From contig NC_073694.1 in the NCBI RefSeq assembly GCF_029784165.1, positions 162,452,342 to 162,516,341 on the forward strand: a DNA stretch of 64,000 nt, read 5' to 3'. The stretch is from Wyeomyia smithii (lineage: Eukaryota > Arthropoda > Insecta > Diptera > Culicidae). Shown here piece after piece: positions 20,831 through 32,585 of the stretch. The number at the start of each line of letters is the position of its first letter. Positions within the stretch are counted from its first letter, which is position 1. The notes beneath the pieces are model-generated. The model was not told where the DNA came from. It saw nothing but the letters and a program-made list of their open reading frames with translations, and did no database searches. Both the position numbers and the translations under genes were made by a program.

Positions 20831-23800
20831 CTCAAAAAATTATTATTATATGAGCAAAATCGCGCTAAATGACCTGGATATACTCAAAACAAATTCGACC
20901 ATTTTTGATTCGAACGAATTGATTTGATTCGAATTTGCTAGAAGAGCGTATGCAGTTTTGCATAGGTTTTATTTGAAGCATTGTAGGTCAGACTCTGTTG
21001 GCTGTATCGAAAAACTGTCTGAGAATGAGTTGAAGGAAATTGAAAATGCTTTGTAAAAAAATTTATTTACTGAAATAATTGAAAATTAAAACAATATTCT
21101 ATTTTACAAAAAGAGTTTTTATTTATTTTAACACAACTTTCAATACAAATTCTAAGATGGAGAAACGTAATGATTTAATGGTATCATAGAAGGTAGTTTT
21201 AAAAATATTCAAATCTAGCTATTCCGCAAATTCACTACGCAAATTTCTATACTACGCTATAGACTTGGCGGAACAAAATCAAATTGACATTGCATATATG
21301 ATTGCTTCGAGAAAAGTTTGCGAAAACACTATGGAGTAATACTAAATACTAAGAGCTATTTTTTTTTCATATTTGTTTGTATCTTGAACTTACACTACAT
21401 CGATGCTTTATTTTGTAATGAACATTCAATAAATTTTAATTGCATCTAACAAAAAAACTGACTTCTAGTATTTCGGTTTTTTTGACAGTTATGAAATCGA
21501 AACAGCACTGCATTATATCGATTATTTGCATTATATTAAATACCCAAAATTCCCAACTTAAAGAATTATCATTTTCATCTTTAGTAAAATGCGAGAAACA
21601 AATATAGAAATCCACTTCCAGTGAAGCGCGTGACAAATGGCTTTAAAATGATGACAAAGTTAAAATGGATACTTGCGTGCTTTGCACTTCCCATTCACTG
21701 CCTATTGAGCAGAATCCTTAACGAGCTATCTAGAAATTTTCCGATCTCTTCTGCCCCAGTTGGGAAGTCAAATTAGTCTCGCTACAGGATCCTTTGCCAA
21801 AATGGCCTCTTTACGTGCGCGGGCTGGGGGAATCAACAGCGAATGGTGGTGGTGGTGGTGGTGGTGGTGGCGGGTTTGCGTTAAGCCAGCAGGCAAATTG
21901 AGACAATTTCCTGGCAAACTACCTCCACCGGATTCTCGCTGTTCTTCCTCGCGTTTAAACAGATTCGGAAGAAATACTCGCGGCAAGAAAACGCTACTCC
22001 GTTCAATCGTGCCTTTCCCTTTTTCACTAGCAGGATGGAAGTTCAAAGTAAAAACCAAGACATTTATCTTTTCGCTCCAGCACAATTCATCGCATCGCTG
22101 CTCACGACGTTTTTTTGCCTTCATCCGCTCTTTCCGACCAATACGCGATACCGGCGTTTAACCCTCCTTCTAGGGTGTAGCCGAAAACTAAACTACAGTC
22201 GCCAAAATCCCTCAGCTCCTGTAAGCCCGGATCCGTCGCCAGATATTTCCTCTTACATGGCATCTCTTTGTAGGAGCTTATTAAATTCCATTAAGTAATT
22301 TGGGCTTTCACCATTTATCATTCAACCGCAATATGGTTCACTTCCAACTTTACAACGGGTGAAAGCCGCCATCGGGTCGAGTATTTATTTTGCCAAGGGT
22401 TGGTGGGCTATAATGAAAACCGTTGCTTATGTTTAATCTGCAGGATTTAAATGTTTACTGTTGCTGCTTTGAAAAATTTGTCTGCAATTTATAAAGTTAG
22501 AATGCCTTTAAAGTTGAGTTTTTCAAGTCAAAAAATTTCAATCTTTGTGAACTCGACTGCGACACACACACACAAAAAGTATATCATTTGCAGCTACTGA
22601 AATCGTCAATCGATCGATCAGTTGTCAAATAACTGGTTTGCATGTCGAGGAAACGTTTTTCTGCCGGCTCACCTGCACGGACCGTTTCCGTTGAACGTGA
22701 TTTATGCTCTTCACTGCTGTTGTAGTGTTTGTCCACCTGGACGGTCTGCACTGTAGCAGCCTAACAGGCCGACAGAGTGACTGCGAGAAAATAGGATAGC
22801 TTGCCTCGCAAAAGTGTATTTTTACGGCACCGTTCGGGATGTTCACATGATACGGATGACATCGTCAATTTATTTTTTTTTTGTCTGCACCATGTCTCTC
22901 CGAGGGATAATCAACTGGAATATAAATCAAAACCAAGGGTCGCAGGAAATCCCCTCGAGATGATCGGTAATGTTTGGCCAGTTGCTCTCCGAGGGGGCGT
23001 CTTTCTTAATAAATCTGGCAAGGTTATTTTTTTGCTTCGGAGGAAAAACAACCCCTCGCAGGAGTAAATTTAAAATAGTTATATTCTCATGACAAATCTA
23101 TTCAGATCTGTATTGTGAAAAAAGATCAACACGACGCCATTTATCACACTCGTAGAATGACGCATGAAATTTATCGAAGCTGGACTGTAACCTCCCACAC
23201 AGGAAAAGCATCCGATGAATGTCGAATGGTGCAGGTAAGTGGTATTGTACGTATTCACCCACAGGCGGGAATTTTCATTGCGGCAAGGTTTAACATTCTC
23301 CAAGGATTAAAATGTCACTCGTCCCAGGATAGAAAATAACGATGCATTTTTTTGCCGGATAAAAATTTTAATTAATATTTTTGCCACTTCTTTCATTACG
23401 GCGAGTGGGCATCTGTTTTGAGGAATGAAAGAGATTTTTGTATGTACCGCAAATTACTCTTTATTTATACTAGCACATTTTCAACATAACCGAAACATTC
23501 CGGTTTTGATAAAATATAGAGTTGAAATACAAACACCTGCCGTGAATCGACATGAACAACTGGTATCATAAAATGACCACTTTATCAAAAAGAAACAACT
23601 GGGCAAAGTTTCAGTGAAATTGGAAATGATCGATCAGCATCGATTTGCGGAGTAGCGTGGACTTTTCTATTTCATGTTTCGTTTCATATGAGAATTTCTC
23701 CTCGTAAATGGTTCGTCCCATTTACTTATTCTGAATTATATTTTTTTTGTCTATGATCAATCATTTGGTTGTTAGATTTTAAATTCAATTTTCTTTATTT

Positions 23801-25315
23801 TCTTTTGGCCTGTTCCCAATGTTACCACATTTTCTCTAATTTCTTAATTTCCTTAAGAAATTTTGTGTTTTCAATATCATATTTGCCATGCTCCTTTTGA
23901 ATTTATATTTTGTATGATATTTTATCAAACTCTCATCTTGTTTTCTTTTTGTCCAAATATTCCCTTTCGCTTTTCCATTAGCTTTTTGTACTTTTCACAT
24001 TCACTTTTCGCATGCGTTTTTCATTCACTTCTCGGATTTTCCTCTTAAATTCTCTAGTTCAAATCCATTCTTCCAAGTAACCGTTTCTTCATCTCACTTT
24101 TTCATTGATTTTTTCAATTTAGGAGCCGCCTGTGTATTGAGAAGAAATACTCGAAAAGTGTAGGATGAAATACAAACATAGGTATATACAATTGTTCGCT
24201 ATCCATTTCTCTGCCAGCGCATGTTTTCAAATCCTAAAACCGATTTAGCAAACTTAAACAATAATCAATTGAAATTCCCAATCGAGGGACACTATTCCAA
24301 TCACCCAAAATCTATTTTAAGCGGTTTACATCTGTTTTGCAGGAGATTTTCTTCAGCACTCGAATTCTGAATAGCTTTCAATTCGAATGATATTCATTTA
24401 AAGATTTTTCTGTGTTAAACGGTATTTTATGTATTCGCGAGGCAGTATGTCATCAGAGTTTTCGTTCTAGTCGTTGAATTTGTCGATATTGATCAAAATT
24501 CAAGAGTTTGAAGCCCGTTTTCCAGTTGTTTTTTTTTCTTATTCTGTCTTTATTCTATTTTCAATCCCAATTCAATTTCCTTTGTATCTTATTTCTTGAG
24601 AAATGAAGTAAGCTACACCCATTATACAAATTTCCAACGATGTTAAGTCATCAAGCAAAAAAAGTGAAATCATAGCAAGAGCTGGCCATGGGATATAGAC
24701 TATCAACAACGGCATGCCGTTTGGAATCGATAGCATCGTTCAGTCAATACTAATGATTGCAAACAGATTATTAGAAATTTAAGCAGCCTGCAATCTAGCA
24801 AACAAAGTCAGAAACGAACTTTTGCGGCAAATATAACTGCTCTGTGAGAACCCACTGAATGTTGTCTGAAAAGTATAACAAGATGATAGGGCTGCTGCTA
24901 CACCTACAAAATCAAACCAAGAAAAGGAATTAAAATTTAAGTATATTTGGCCCGCAGGCTACAAGATGCCTACGAAAAAAAGGTCGAAGAAAAGTGTTGG
25001 TACATAACTCCGATATATCAGCGCTAACCAAGTGCCCCGCAGACACAGTGAGAACAAATGAGCTAAATACTTAGATAAACTAAAGACCAGAATTTTTCAG
25101 TTCCAAGCAGTTGAAAAACATCTTTCCAAGATGCTTTCAACTCATTAGGTAGGGAGAGATGCAGCGCCACAAGGCGCTGCAACCCGAGCTGCCGTTTTAA
25201 GTCGGCCGTTGAATTTCAGCAGTATAAACAGTAATAAGTAGGTAAGGTATGGAATAGGCTTAGTAAGGAGTTGACGCCGGTGCCATTGTCGTGTGCCGGT
25301 GTTGATTTGATTTTT
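20831..25315. other. No gene recognised in 4.5 kb of mostly AT-rich DNA
   Basis: Short frames (for example 21760-22161 and 23115-23339) have no domain I recognise. A (GGT)n run at about 21844-21871 makes false Trp and His tracts. A CAGGTAAGT donor-like site lies near 23232, after about 40 open codons, but I found no matching acceptor or upstream exon. Could be intron or intergenic DNA of a host gene. Confidence 0.45.
21844..21871. repeat. (GGT)n trinucleotide run
   Basis: About nine consecutive GGT/TGG triplets. Confidence 0.95.
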
Positions 25316-26160
25316 ATCTTCTATCTATACCTATAAAAAAGCTGTCCGGTCTGTCTGTCTGTCTGTCTGTCTGATCCATATAGGCTCAGAAACTACTGAA
25401 CCGATCGACGTGAAAATTTTTATGTAGGGGTTTTAGAGGCCGAGAAAGGTTTCTATGATGGTTTGAGACCCCTCCCTCTTCTGGAAGGGAGGGCCCCCAT
25501 ACAAATGAAACACAAACTTCTGCACCTCTCAAAACTAACCAAGTTTGACATGTGGATGTTTTTAGGAGTAACAAATATGCCCATATTGGTTCGACACCCC
25601 TCTCTCTTCTGGAAGGGAGGGGTTCCATACAAATGAAACACAAATTTCTGCACATCTCGAGAGCTAACCAAGTAAATAGAACCAAATTTGGTAGGTGGAT
25701 GTTTTTAGGGGTAATAAATATATCCATAATAGTTTTACACCCCTCCCTTTTCTACAAGGGAGGGGTCATATACAAAAGAAACACGAATTTCGCACAGCTC
25801 GAGAACCAATCAACCAAATTTGGTATGTGAATGTTTTTAGAGGTAACAAATATGTCCATAAGGGTTCGACTCCCCTCCCTCTTCTGTGAGGGAGGGGTTT
25901 CAAACAAATGAAAGTCAAATTTCTGCTTATCTTGAGAACTAATCAACTAAATGAAACCAAATTCGGCAGGTGAATGTTTTTAGGAGTAACAAATATATCT
26001 ATAAAGGTTTGACACCCCTCCCTCTTCTATAAGGGAGGAGTCCCATACAAGTTGAAACTCAAATTTCGCACAGCTCGAGAACCAATCAAGCAAATATAAC
26101 CAAATTTGTCAAGTGAATGGTTTAGGTGTAAAAAACATGTCAATAATGTTTCGACACCCC
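25316..26160 (+). repeat. ~142-bp hairpin minisatellite, second locus, about six units
   Basis: Starts TCTATCTATACCTATAAAAA and a longer TGTC run, followed by units with cores at about 25461, 25590, 25732, 25863, 26007 and 26149 (spacing 129-144 bp). Each core holds a CCCTCCC...GGGAGGG hairpin. Same order as the first locus: head, hairpin units, then the 120-bp minisatellite. Confidence 0.85.
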
Positions 26161-26393
26161 TCCTTCTTCTGGTATGTCTCCAAACACCATTTCAAAATCC
26201 AAGAACGCAACTCCCGGTTTCAGAAAAACAGCGGCAAACGACCAAATACCCCCCAACATGCGAATTTCCGGAATTGTATGCTGCACTGAAACCACAAATC
26301 GACCTATCGACCTCAGACAATATTTTGAATTGTAAGATGGCGACTTCCGGTGTCTGGAAAACAGCCGAAAATGACCAAATATCACCCAACATA
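26161..26393 (+). repeat. 120-bp minisatellite, left part, cut by a mariner
   Basis: Two units of the family seen at 15116-16140. The second breaks off after ATCACCCAACATA, where the mariner begins at a TA dinucleotide; the array resumes after the solo LTR. Confidence 0.85.
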
Positions 26394-27690
26394 GACTGTT
26401 CCGAAAATTATAAACACACCTTCTTCCTTGAATAAAACAAAAAATACAGGATTTTTCGGGTCATTTTATTCTGAAATATAGATAATAAGTGTTTTCTTTC
26501 CAGTTTCAATTCTAGTTGGGATTGTTTTTCGTAGGATACGCGAGTTCTCTAACTTTTCTCTTAACACTACTCATAAGCTTTTGCACAGTGTGTTCTCCGA
26601 CAATTTTTACCACTTTAAGCCAATCTTTTTTAAACTTTTCAACATTGTCCGCTGGTTTGACATATTTCCACAGCTTTGCCTTGGTCAAAGCCCAAAAAGT
26701 GTCAATAGGGCGAATTTGAGGGCAGTTTGGAGGATTCATCTCCTTTGGGACACATGTGACATTATTTGTTTTATACCACCCTAGTGCATCCTTAGAGTAA
26801 TGGCAGGAAGCAAGATCGGGCCAAAAGATTGGAGGACTGTAATGCTGCTTAACCATGGGTAACAACCTTTTCTGCAAACACTCTTTCACGTAAATTTTAC
26901 AATTCATTGTGTCATTCGTAATGAATGGACGAGATATTTTCCCACATTCACAAATGGCCTACCAAACCATTACCTTCTTGCCAAATTTTTCGGTGTAAAT
27001 GGCTTTCACTGGTCCAGGGACATCCTTTCCCTTCGGTGATGTATAAAAACCGGTCCTGGCAAAGACTTATAGTCCAGTTTTATGTAGGTTTCGTCATCCA
27101 TGATAACACACCCCATTTTTTTGGTCAGAAGTTTGTCATAAAGCTTCCGAGCTCACGGTTTCACAGATTTAGTTTGTTTTGGATTTCGTTTTTGCTGCTT
27201 CTGCTTCCGACGGGTCTGCAGACCCATTCTTCCCTTGGCACGCATAACGTTACTCGCCGAGGTTCCAAGCTTTCTCGCCACTTCTCGTGCTGATACTGAA
27301 GGATGCCGCTTGTAGTATTCCTTAACCTTTTTGTCCATTGTGGGATCAACGGAGCTGGGTTTTCTACCACGTCTTGGGGCATCAGTAAATGTGCACTCTT
27401 CACAATACTTCCGCAATGCGGTTTGAACTGCTCCGACACTTATACCTTCTTCTCTGGCTAATTTTCTTATAGAATGACCACTCACGGTGCCCCATTTGTG
27501 CACAATTCGCTTTCTTTGCTCGGGAGAAAGGCCACGCAATTTCAAAATTTTGCACTAAATGTTAGAAAAAATGACAGCATCTGTTTCTTTTGGATGTAAA
27601 CAGCTGGACGCAGCCAACGTTTGGTTGAATACTGCACGTTATTTCAAATGACGGTTGATCGTAAGTGTATTTATAATTATCGGAAAGGTC
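26394..27690 (-). mobile_element. mariner-type DNA transposon (ITmD37 lineage), 1297 bp with TIRs and TA duplication
   Basis: Flanked by TA at 26392-26393 and 27691-27692. The left end GACTGTTCCGAAAATTATAA and the inverted right end GACCTTTCCGATAATTATAA are about 25-bp imperfect TIRs. Length and TA target fit Tc1/mariner. Both ends are intact, so it could in principle be mobilised in trans. It lies inside a 120-bp minisatellite unit. Confidence 0.88.
26512..27545 (-). pseudogene. Broken mariner transposase, DD37D type
   Basis: Reads from the ATG at 27545 to 26512, about 345 codons, the normal mariner length. The N-terminal ~130 residues hold paired helix-turn-helix regions (GLSPEQRKRIVHKWGTVSGH, SVSAREVARKLGTSASNV) and basic RKQKQQKR. 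The catalytic part has DDETYIKLDY (first Asp), WPDLASCHYS (second) and NCPQIRPIDTFWALTK (third). The second and third acids are separated by 37 residues. DDETY and CPQxRPI are marks of the mosquito ITmD37E lineage, but the third residue here is Asp. A TGA after KSVKP, a one-base frameshift after SLPGP and a TAG after VMVW disable it. Confidence 0.87.
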
Positions 27691-27700
27691 TATATGAGCG

Positions 27701-27962
27701 TGTTACGTAATATGTGAAATTTGCTTTTTCGACCAGTTGCGCGAATACCGTCTGCATGCTACCAACGCTGTTACCATGCACGACGTTGACACAAACACAG
27801 TTTCAGCTAATTTAGCTATAAAAAGGCAAGCGCAAATATACGAGAACTGTCAGTACCGCAAAATCAGTGTTGTTGTTCCACCTTAGTTCAAAGTGAAGTG
27901 AATAAAGCAAATAAGGTTAAAAGTGACGGAGTTAGTGTCGTTAAGCTTTTTTGAACGAAACA
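27701..27962 (+). mobile_element. Solo LTR, 262 bp, with 5-bp target-site duplication
   Basis: Begins TGTTACG and ends GAAACA, flanked by GAGCG at 27696-27700 and 27963-27967. It contains TATAAAAA at 27817, TCAGT at 27850 (initiator-like, 35 nt downstream) and AATAAA at 27901, the parts of an LTR promoter and polyadenylation region. No internal retrotransposon sequence is present, so the rest was probably lost by LTR-LTR recombination. The superfamily (Ty3/gypsy or BEL) cannot be decided from an LTR alone. Confidence 0.85.
27817..27854 (+). promoter_or_regulatory. LTR core promoter (TATA and initiator)
   Basis: TATAAAAA at 27817-27824 with TCAGT at 27850-27854. A second TCAGTG lies shortly after. 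Predicted only from spacing and position inside the LTR. Confidence 0.55.
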
Positions 27963-27967
27963 GAGCG

Positions 27968-28770
27968 TTTTTTTTAACCAGATTGACACTCAGAGGCCAG
28001 AAATTGTTTCCAAATACCATTTTGAAATCCAAGATGGTGACTTCCGATTTCTGAAAAACAACTGCAAATGATCAAATACCACCCAATATGGATATTTCTG
28101 TAATTGTTATGACGCACTGAAGCCACAAATCGACCTCAGACAACATTTTAAATTGTAAGATGGCGACTTCCGGTGTCTGGAAAACAGCCGAAAATGACCA
28201 AATACCACCCAATATGAGCGTTTCTTCAACCAGATTGACGCACGGAGGCCAAAAATTGTTCCCAAATGCCATTTCAAAATCCAAGATGACGACTTCTGGT
28301 TTCCGAAAAACAGCGGCAAATGACCAGATACCACCCAGTATGGATATTTCCCGAATTGTTATAATGCACTGAAGCCACAAATCGACCCATCAACTTCAGA
28401 CAACATTTTGAATTGTAAGATGGCGACTTCCGGTGTCTTGAAAACAGCCAAAAATAACCAAATATCACCCTATATGGGTATTTCCGGGATTGTTATGATG
28501 CACTGAAGCCACAAATCGACCTCAGACAACATTTTGAATTGTAAGATGGCGACTTCCGGTGTCTTGAAAACAGCCAAAAATGACAAAATATCACCCAATA
28601 AGAGTGTTTCTTTAACCAGAATGACGCTCAGGGGTCAAAAATTGTCTCCAAATGCCATTTTAAAATCCAAGATGGCGACTTACAGTTTCCACATGACCAC
28701 TTTTAGTTTCTGGAAAACAACGAAAATAACTGAAATGCATTCAATATATTTCCGGAATAGAGGTGATGTA
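27968..28770 (+). repeat. 120-bp minisatellite, right part
   Basis: Resumes at TTTAACCAGATTGACACTC, completing the unit cut at 26393. About six further units follow, with GATGGCGACTTCCGG cores near 28159, 28420 and 28547 and variants between. Spacing is 120-136 bp. Confidence 0.85.
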
Positions 28771-29428
28771 CAAAAGCCAAAAGTCGAGGATGTTGTCATA
28801 TTCTGATAAAACCAATCATTTCAAACGATATAAACAAATCGCAAGGAATCAATGAATTTGAAATGTTTAAAATTATTAAATTATATACTCAAAAAGGCGG
28901 GACGACATTTCATTAAAAAAAAGTCAGGATGTACTGATTTTTTATTCTGTGTAGAATAACATCATTCTGGATGTAGTTTACGTAATAAATTCAACCGATG
29001 CGCAATGTTACATTTTGCTGCTTTCGTGCGAATAATTGAATAGTGATACAAATGTTTATTATAACCGTATAATATGTTCGGAGAAGTTTCAAAATATTTG
29101 AAAACGCATCTTTTGATGTTGAAAGCTGGGTGATCAATCCTCCTAAAAGTGAGATAGAATATTTACTTTTTCATTAGATAAAGATAGACGCTTGGTGTCT
29201 TAGGCAAAGTATTAGGTGATCTCAGAACAAGAAACTTTACCGAAGACATCATGTTTCTATCTCTTACATATTGCAAGCAACATAAAGTTTTCTATGAGAA
29301 GGCATTAAAAATCGTTATTTACATTTTAGGATTTTTCTGGTTGCAATATGTGAGAGATATCAGCATGTTGTCTTCGGCAAAGTTTAGTGTTGTGAGAACA
29401 TCTAATATTTTGCTGATGGTACTGCGCC
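28771..29428. other. No feature recognised
   Basis: AT-rich DNA between the minisatellite and the TIR element. The frame at 29251-29556 has no recognisable motif. Confidence 0.45.
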
Positions 29429-29610
29429 ACCGTAAAACGGGGCGAATAAAAAACAGTCTGCGATATATCTTGCAGTGTACAAAAAATACTATAATGTCTA
29501 GAATGAATATGAAAGTTTTAAAACATGGGTCTTGCCTCCCTTTATCAAGGGTGTAACGTCCGTTTTGATACAATAAGTAATTCATTGTTTTATTGAAAAA
29601 AAATGTTGCA

Positions 29611-29647
29611 TGTTTTTATTCACCCCGCAAGGGGGCGAATAAAAACA
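29611..29647. repeat. Palindrome of two abutting GGGGCGAATAAAAACA ends
   Basis: TGTTTTTATTCACCCC, a short centre, then GGGGCGAATAAAAACA: a 16-bp inverted repeat with one mismatch. Each half matches the TIR of the surrounding element. Confidence 0.85.
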
Positions 29648-30502
29648 CTCGCCAATAAAATACGTTTTCCTTGTTCTGATAGAAAGTTTTAGTTTTAATT
29701 TGGAGAAAACTGAACAAATGCATCATATTTATTAAAATTAGAGGCAAGAAAACTATATAAAATATTAAAATAGTGGAAATGCTCGGTATATTACTTCATG
29801 TTTGTTATCTTATGAATGAATATGTTCTATTAGAGTCCTTATTAGGAACAGAAGTACTCAGGGCCGGGGTAAGCATTTCCACCGGTCTGCATCTTCCGGT
29901 GTTTCATCTAGGCCACGACATCCGGGAACATTTTGTCTTGGTGGAACTGAAATTTTGATCCATATCTCTCGGGTCAGTCCATGTCGAGCATCATGTAAGC
30001 AGATAAATCAGACTCTCATCACGTTTTTGGCAAATAGCGTGGTTGTCTACTGGATTGAAGTCTAAAGGTAACATCCGATTTATCACAGAGTAGTTGATTC
30101 TATATTTCGTAACCGCTTGCCAAGGAAACAGTTTGTTTTTGCGTAAAATCTCAACAGCATCAGGCGAAGCGAATACGTTTTTGGACTTTTTTGTTGGTAA
30201 GTCCTGACCATGATGGGCTGAAAATGCACAAAACGTGTTCAAGACATCATGTTACATATAAAACATTATAGCATATCACAAATCGACATGTTTTGGTACA
30301 AAAAATATCCGCTACGGCGTTGTTTCTATTCGCCCCGTAATTTGCGAACTTCGAGTTTTCCATGAAACATAGGTAACGTGGTAATGAATACCTTACGGCA
30401 ATCCTTTAATTCACCGTAAAAACTTGAAATGCTTAACTACCGACCCAGTATATCACACGAACAAGTTCTAAGCGAAGCAGAATGGCTTCCACAGACAAAG
30501 TT

Positions 30503-32349
30503 TTGAAGTAGAATACTTCTCTCAGGAAGTTCGGCTACATAGGGATGTGAAATGAAAATCTAAAACCGAAAAAAGTTAGAAATATGTCCAATTTCAAATG
30601 CTAATAAATCGGTTAGTATTCGATGGATTTCCTTCGTTCTTGCAGCAATAGATTGGAAAATCTTTTAAGATTCTTCCCAAAATAAGATAATTGTGATTTT
30701 ATTATTCACACTATTGTACTATTGAAAATAGTCAAGCATTGTCAAAACGAAAAATTCGACCTCTGGTTGGTCGTTATATGCTTGCTTCCCAAGCACGGTC
30801 GACAGGATCATATACCTTGCAATTGAAAACATGCTATTTGGCCTATATAAGAGCCTGTTTCAGCCGGAGCCGCTCATAATAGTTCTAGACAGCGACAACA
30901 GCAGTCGTCCTTCCTTAGCAGCAGCACTAGCCCTGTGGTTGGTCACCACGTCTCAGGAGCAGCGCGGTTCTTCTCAGCGGGTGTCGTCAGACTGCCATAA
31001 TCCCCCCCGTGTTGGGGCAGCATGATGATTGCCATCAGGACATCCAATTTCGGAAATCAAAATGCCTTTTTCAAGGCAAATAAACAAGTCATTGAAAGTT
31101 AATAATTTTTGTCAACGCAAGCAAGCATTCTGTGTTGCATCCTAACAATTTAAATTTGTCGCACTCGTCTAATTTACTGAATGTGAAATAGCTTCCACAG
31201 TGCATGTTGTCCGTGTATCTTAGTTCCCCCAATGTTAGGGCAGCTCAAAGGTTGTAATTAGCAACCGATTTTGAACCGCAAAATGCTTTTTGAAGTAGAA
31301 TACTTCTCTCAGGAAGTTCAGCTACATAGGGATGTGAAATGAAAATCTAAAACCGAAAAATGTGAAAAATATGTCCAATTTCAAATGCTAATAAATCGGT
31401 TAGTTTTCGATGGATTTCCTTCGTTCTTGCAGCAATAGATTGGAAAATCTTCTAAGATTCTTTTCAAATGAAGATAATTGTAATTTGATTATTCAAACTA
31501 TTGTACTATTGACAATAGTAAAGCCTTGTCAAAACGAAGAATTCTACCTCTGATTGCACGGTCGACAGAATCATAGACCTTGCAATTTAAAATATGCTAT
31601 TTGGCTTATATAAGAGCCTGTTTCAGCCGAAGCTGCTCATAATAGCTCTAGACAGCGACAACAGTAGTCCTCCCTTAGCAGCAGCAGTAGCAGTGCAGTG
31701 GATATCAGCGATAGCGGATAGCGGCCACAGCTGTGGCATAGCAATGGGTAGCGCACTAGTTGCAGCGGATCTCAGCATCGATAGCAGCTGGGCCAGCTGA
31801 TGCAGGGACAGCGGATACCAATGGCAGCGTATAGCGGCCACAACTGTGGCATGGCTACGGATGGTGTAGCAGTTGCAGCGGGTATCAGCATCGATAGCAG
31901 CTGATGCAGTGAGACACTTTAGTGAAATGCAGTCTCTGTGCGATAGCGGGCACTAGTAAATGTATTCAATGAAAAGTTGACTCGTTTTGACAACACATGA
32001 GCCGTCTAGTTTTGAGTGTTAAATCAGTTGTTTATTTTATCACAAGGAATACTTTATTCGCACTGTCAGTGATAACGGTGACCGGTATCTTATCCGATAT
32101 TCCGATATAAATTAATTTTTCGCGTAACCAAAATTTAAAAATTGTCAAGCCCCAATCATGACAAGCAACTTGCTATAATATTGAAAATGATCAATCCTTG
32201 TTGAAGCGCAAAATTCGATTGATCTGATTAGTCAACGTTTATTTACTAGAAATAATGACTGACAGGCAAGCAGCCGGGTTATCTTTCTTGTAAAAGTATT
32301 CTACTTCAACCTTGCGGTCGTGGCTTTGCACACAACCCTCCTGTGATTT
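30503..32349 (+). mobile_element. E2: 1847-bp E-family unit with two starts and one end
   Basis: Starts TTGAAGTAGAATACTT at 30503, with a second full start at 31290 directly after an E interior sequence. It has a single 3' terminus (AAGTATTCTACTTCAA, then TTGCGGTCGTG, ACCCTCCTGTGATTT) at about 32295-32349. TATATAAG promoters lie at 30844 and 31607, and a histone-like hairpin at 31063. Units of exactly the same length occupy 44032-45878, 53312-55158 and, inverted, 60653-62499. It is inserted in the TIR element. Confidence 0.75.
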
Positions 32350-32585
32350 TTTGGTATTCGGAAACGTTTAGAATTCGAGCCTCCATTTTGCAATTTTTTA
32401 AGCAAACCGACAGTAGTGCTGCTAGCCCATAAATGGGTTTGCAGGACTTGTTTACTATTGAACTATCCAAGAAAATTATTTTTCCATGGTTTTTAAATGT
32501 AATCAAAGACTTAAAATCGCATTTTCCAAGCTCGGAAGTTTTGTTTCTATTCACCCCACTGTTTCTATTCGCCCCGTTTGACGGT

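Larger units (their letters stand above)
29429..32585. mobile_element. TIR DNA element with GGGGCGAATA ends, split by E2
   Basis: The left end (29429-29457) reads ACCGTAAAACGGGGCGAATA then AAAAACAGT. The complement of the right end (32558-32585) reads ACCGTCAAACGGGGCGAATA then GAAACAGT: a ~28-bp near-perfect TIR. GTA precedes the left core and TAC follows the right. Without E2 it is about 1.3 kb. Two minus-strand frames lie inside (29991-30242; and 32554 down to 32350, resuming beyond E2), with no family I recognise. More GGGGCGAATA-type ends at 29611-29647 and about 30322-30340 suggest nested relatives. I cannot assign a superfamily. Confidence 0.65.

Noticed and set aside
21768..22161. Frames with Trp or His tracts
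   Set aside because: Produced by a (GGT)n run; no supporting motif.
23115..23240. Possible exon ending in a CAGGTAAGT donor
   Set aside because: One good donor site without an acceptor, upstream exon or recognisable protein is too weak.
29991..30242. Host gene or transposase on the minus strand in the TIR element
   Set aside because: I cannot match the peptide to any family, and the frame is short and bounded by repeats; left as unrecognised.
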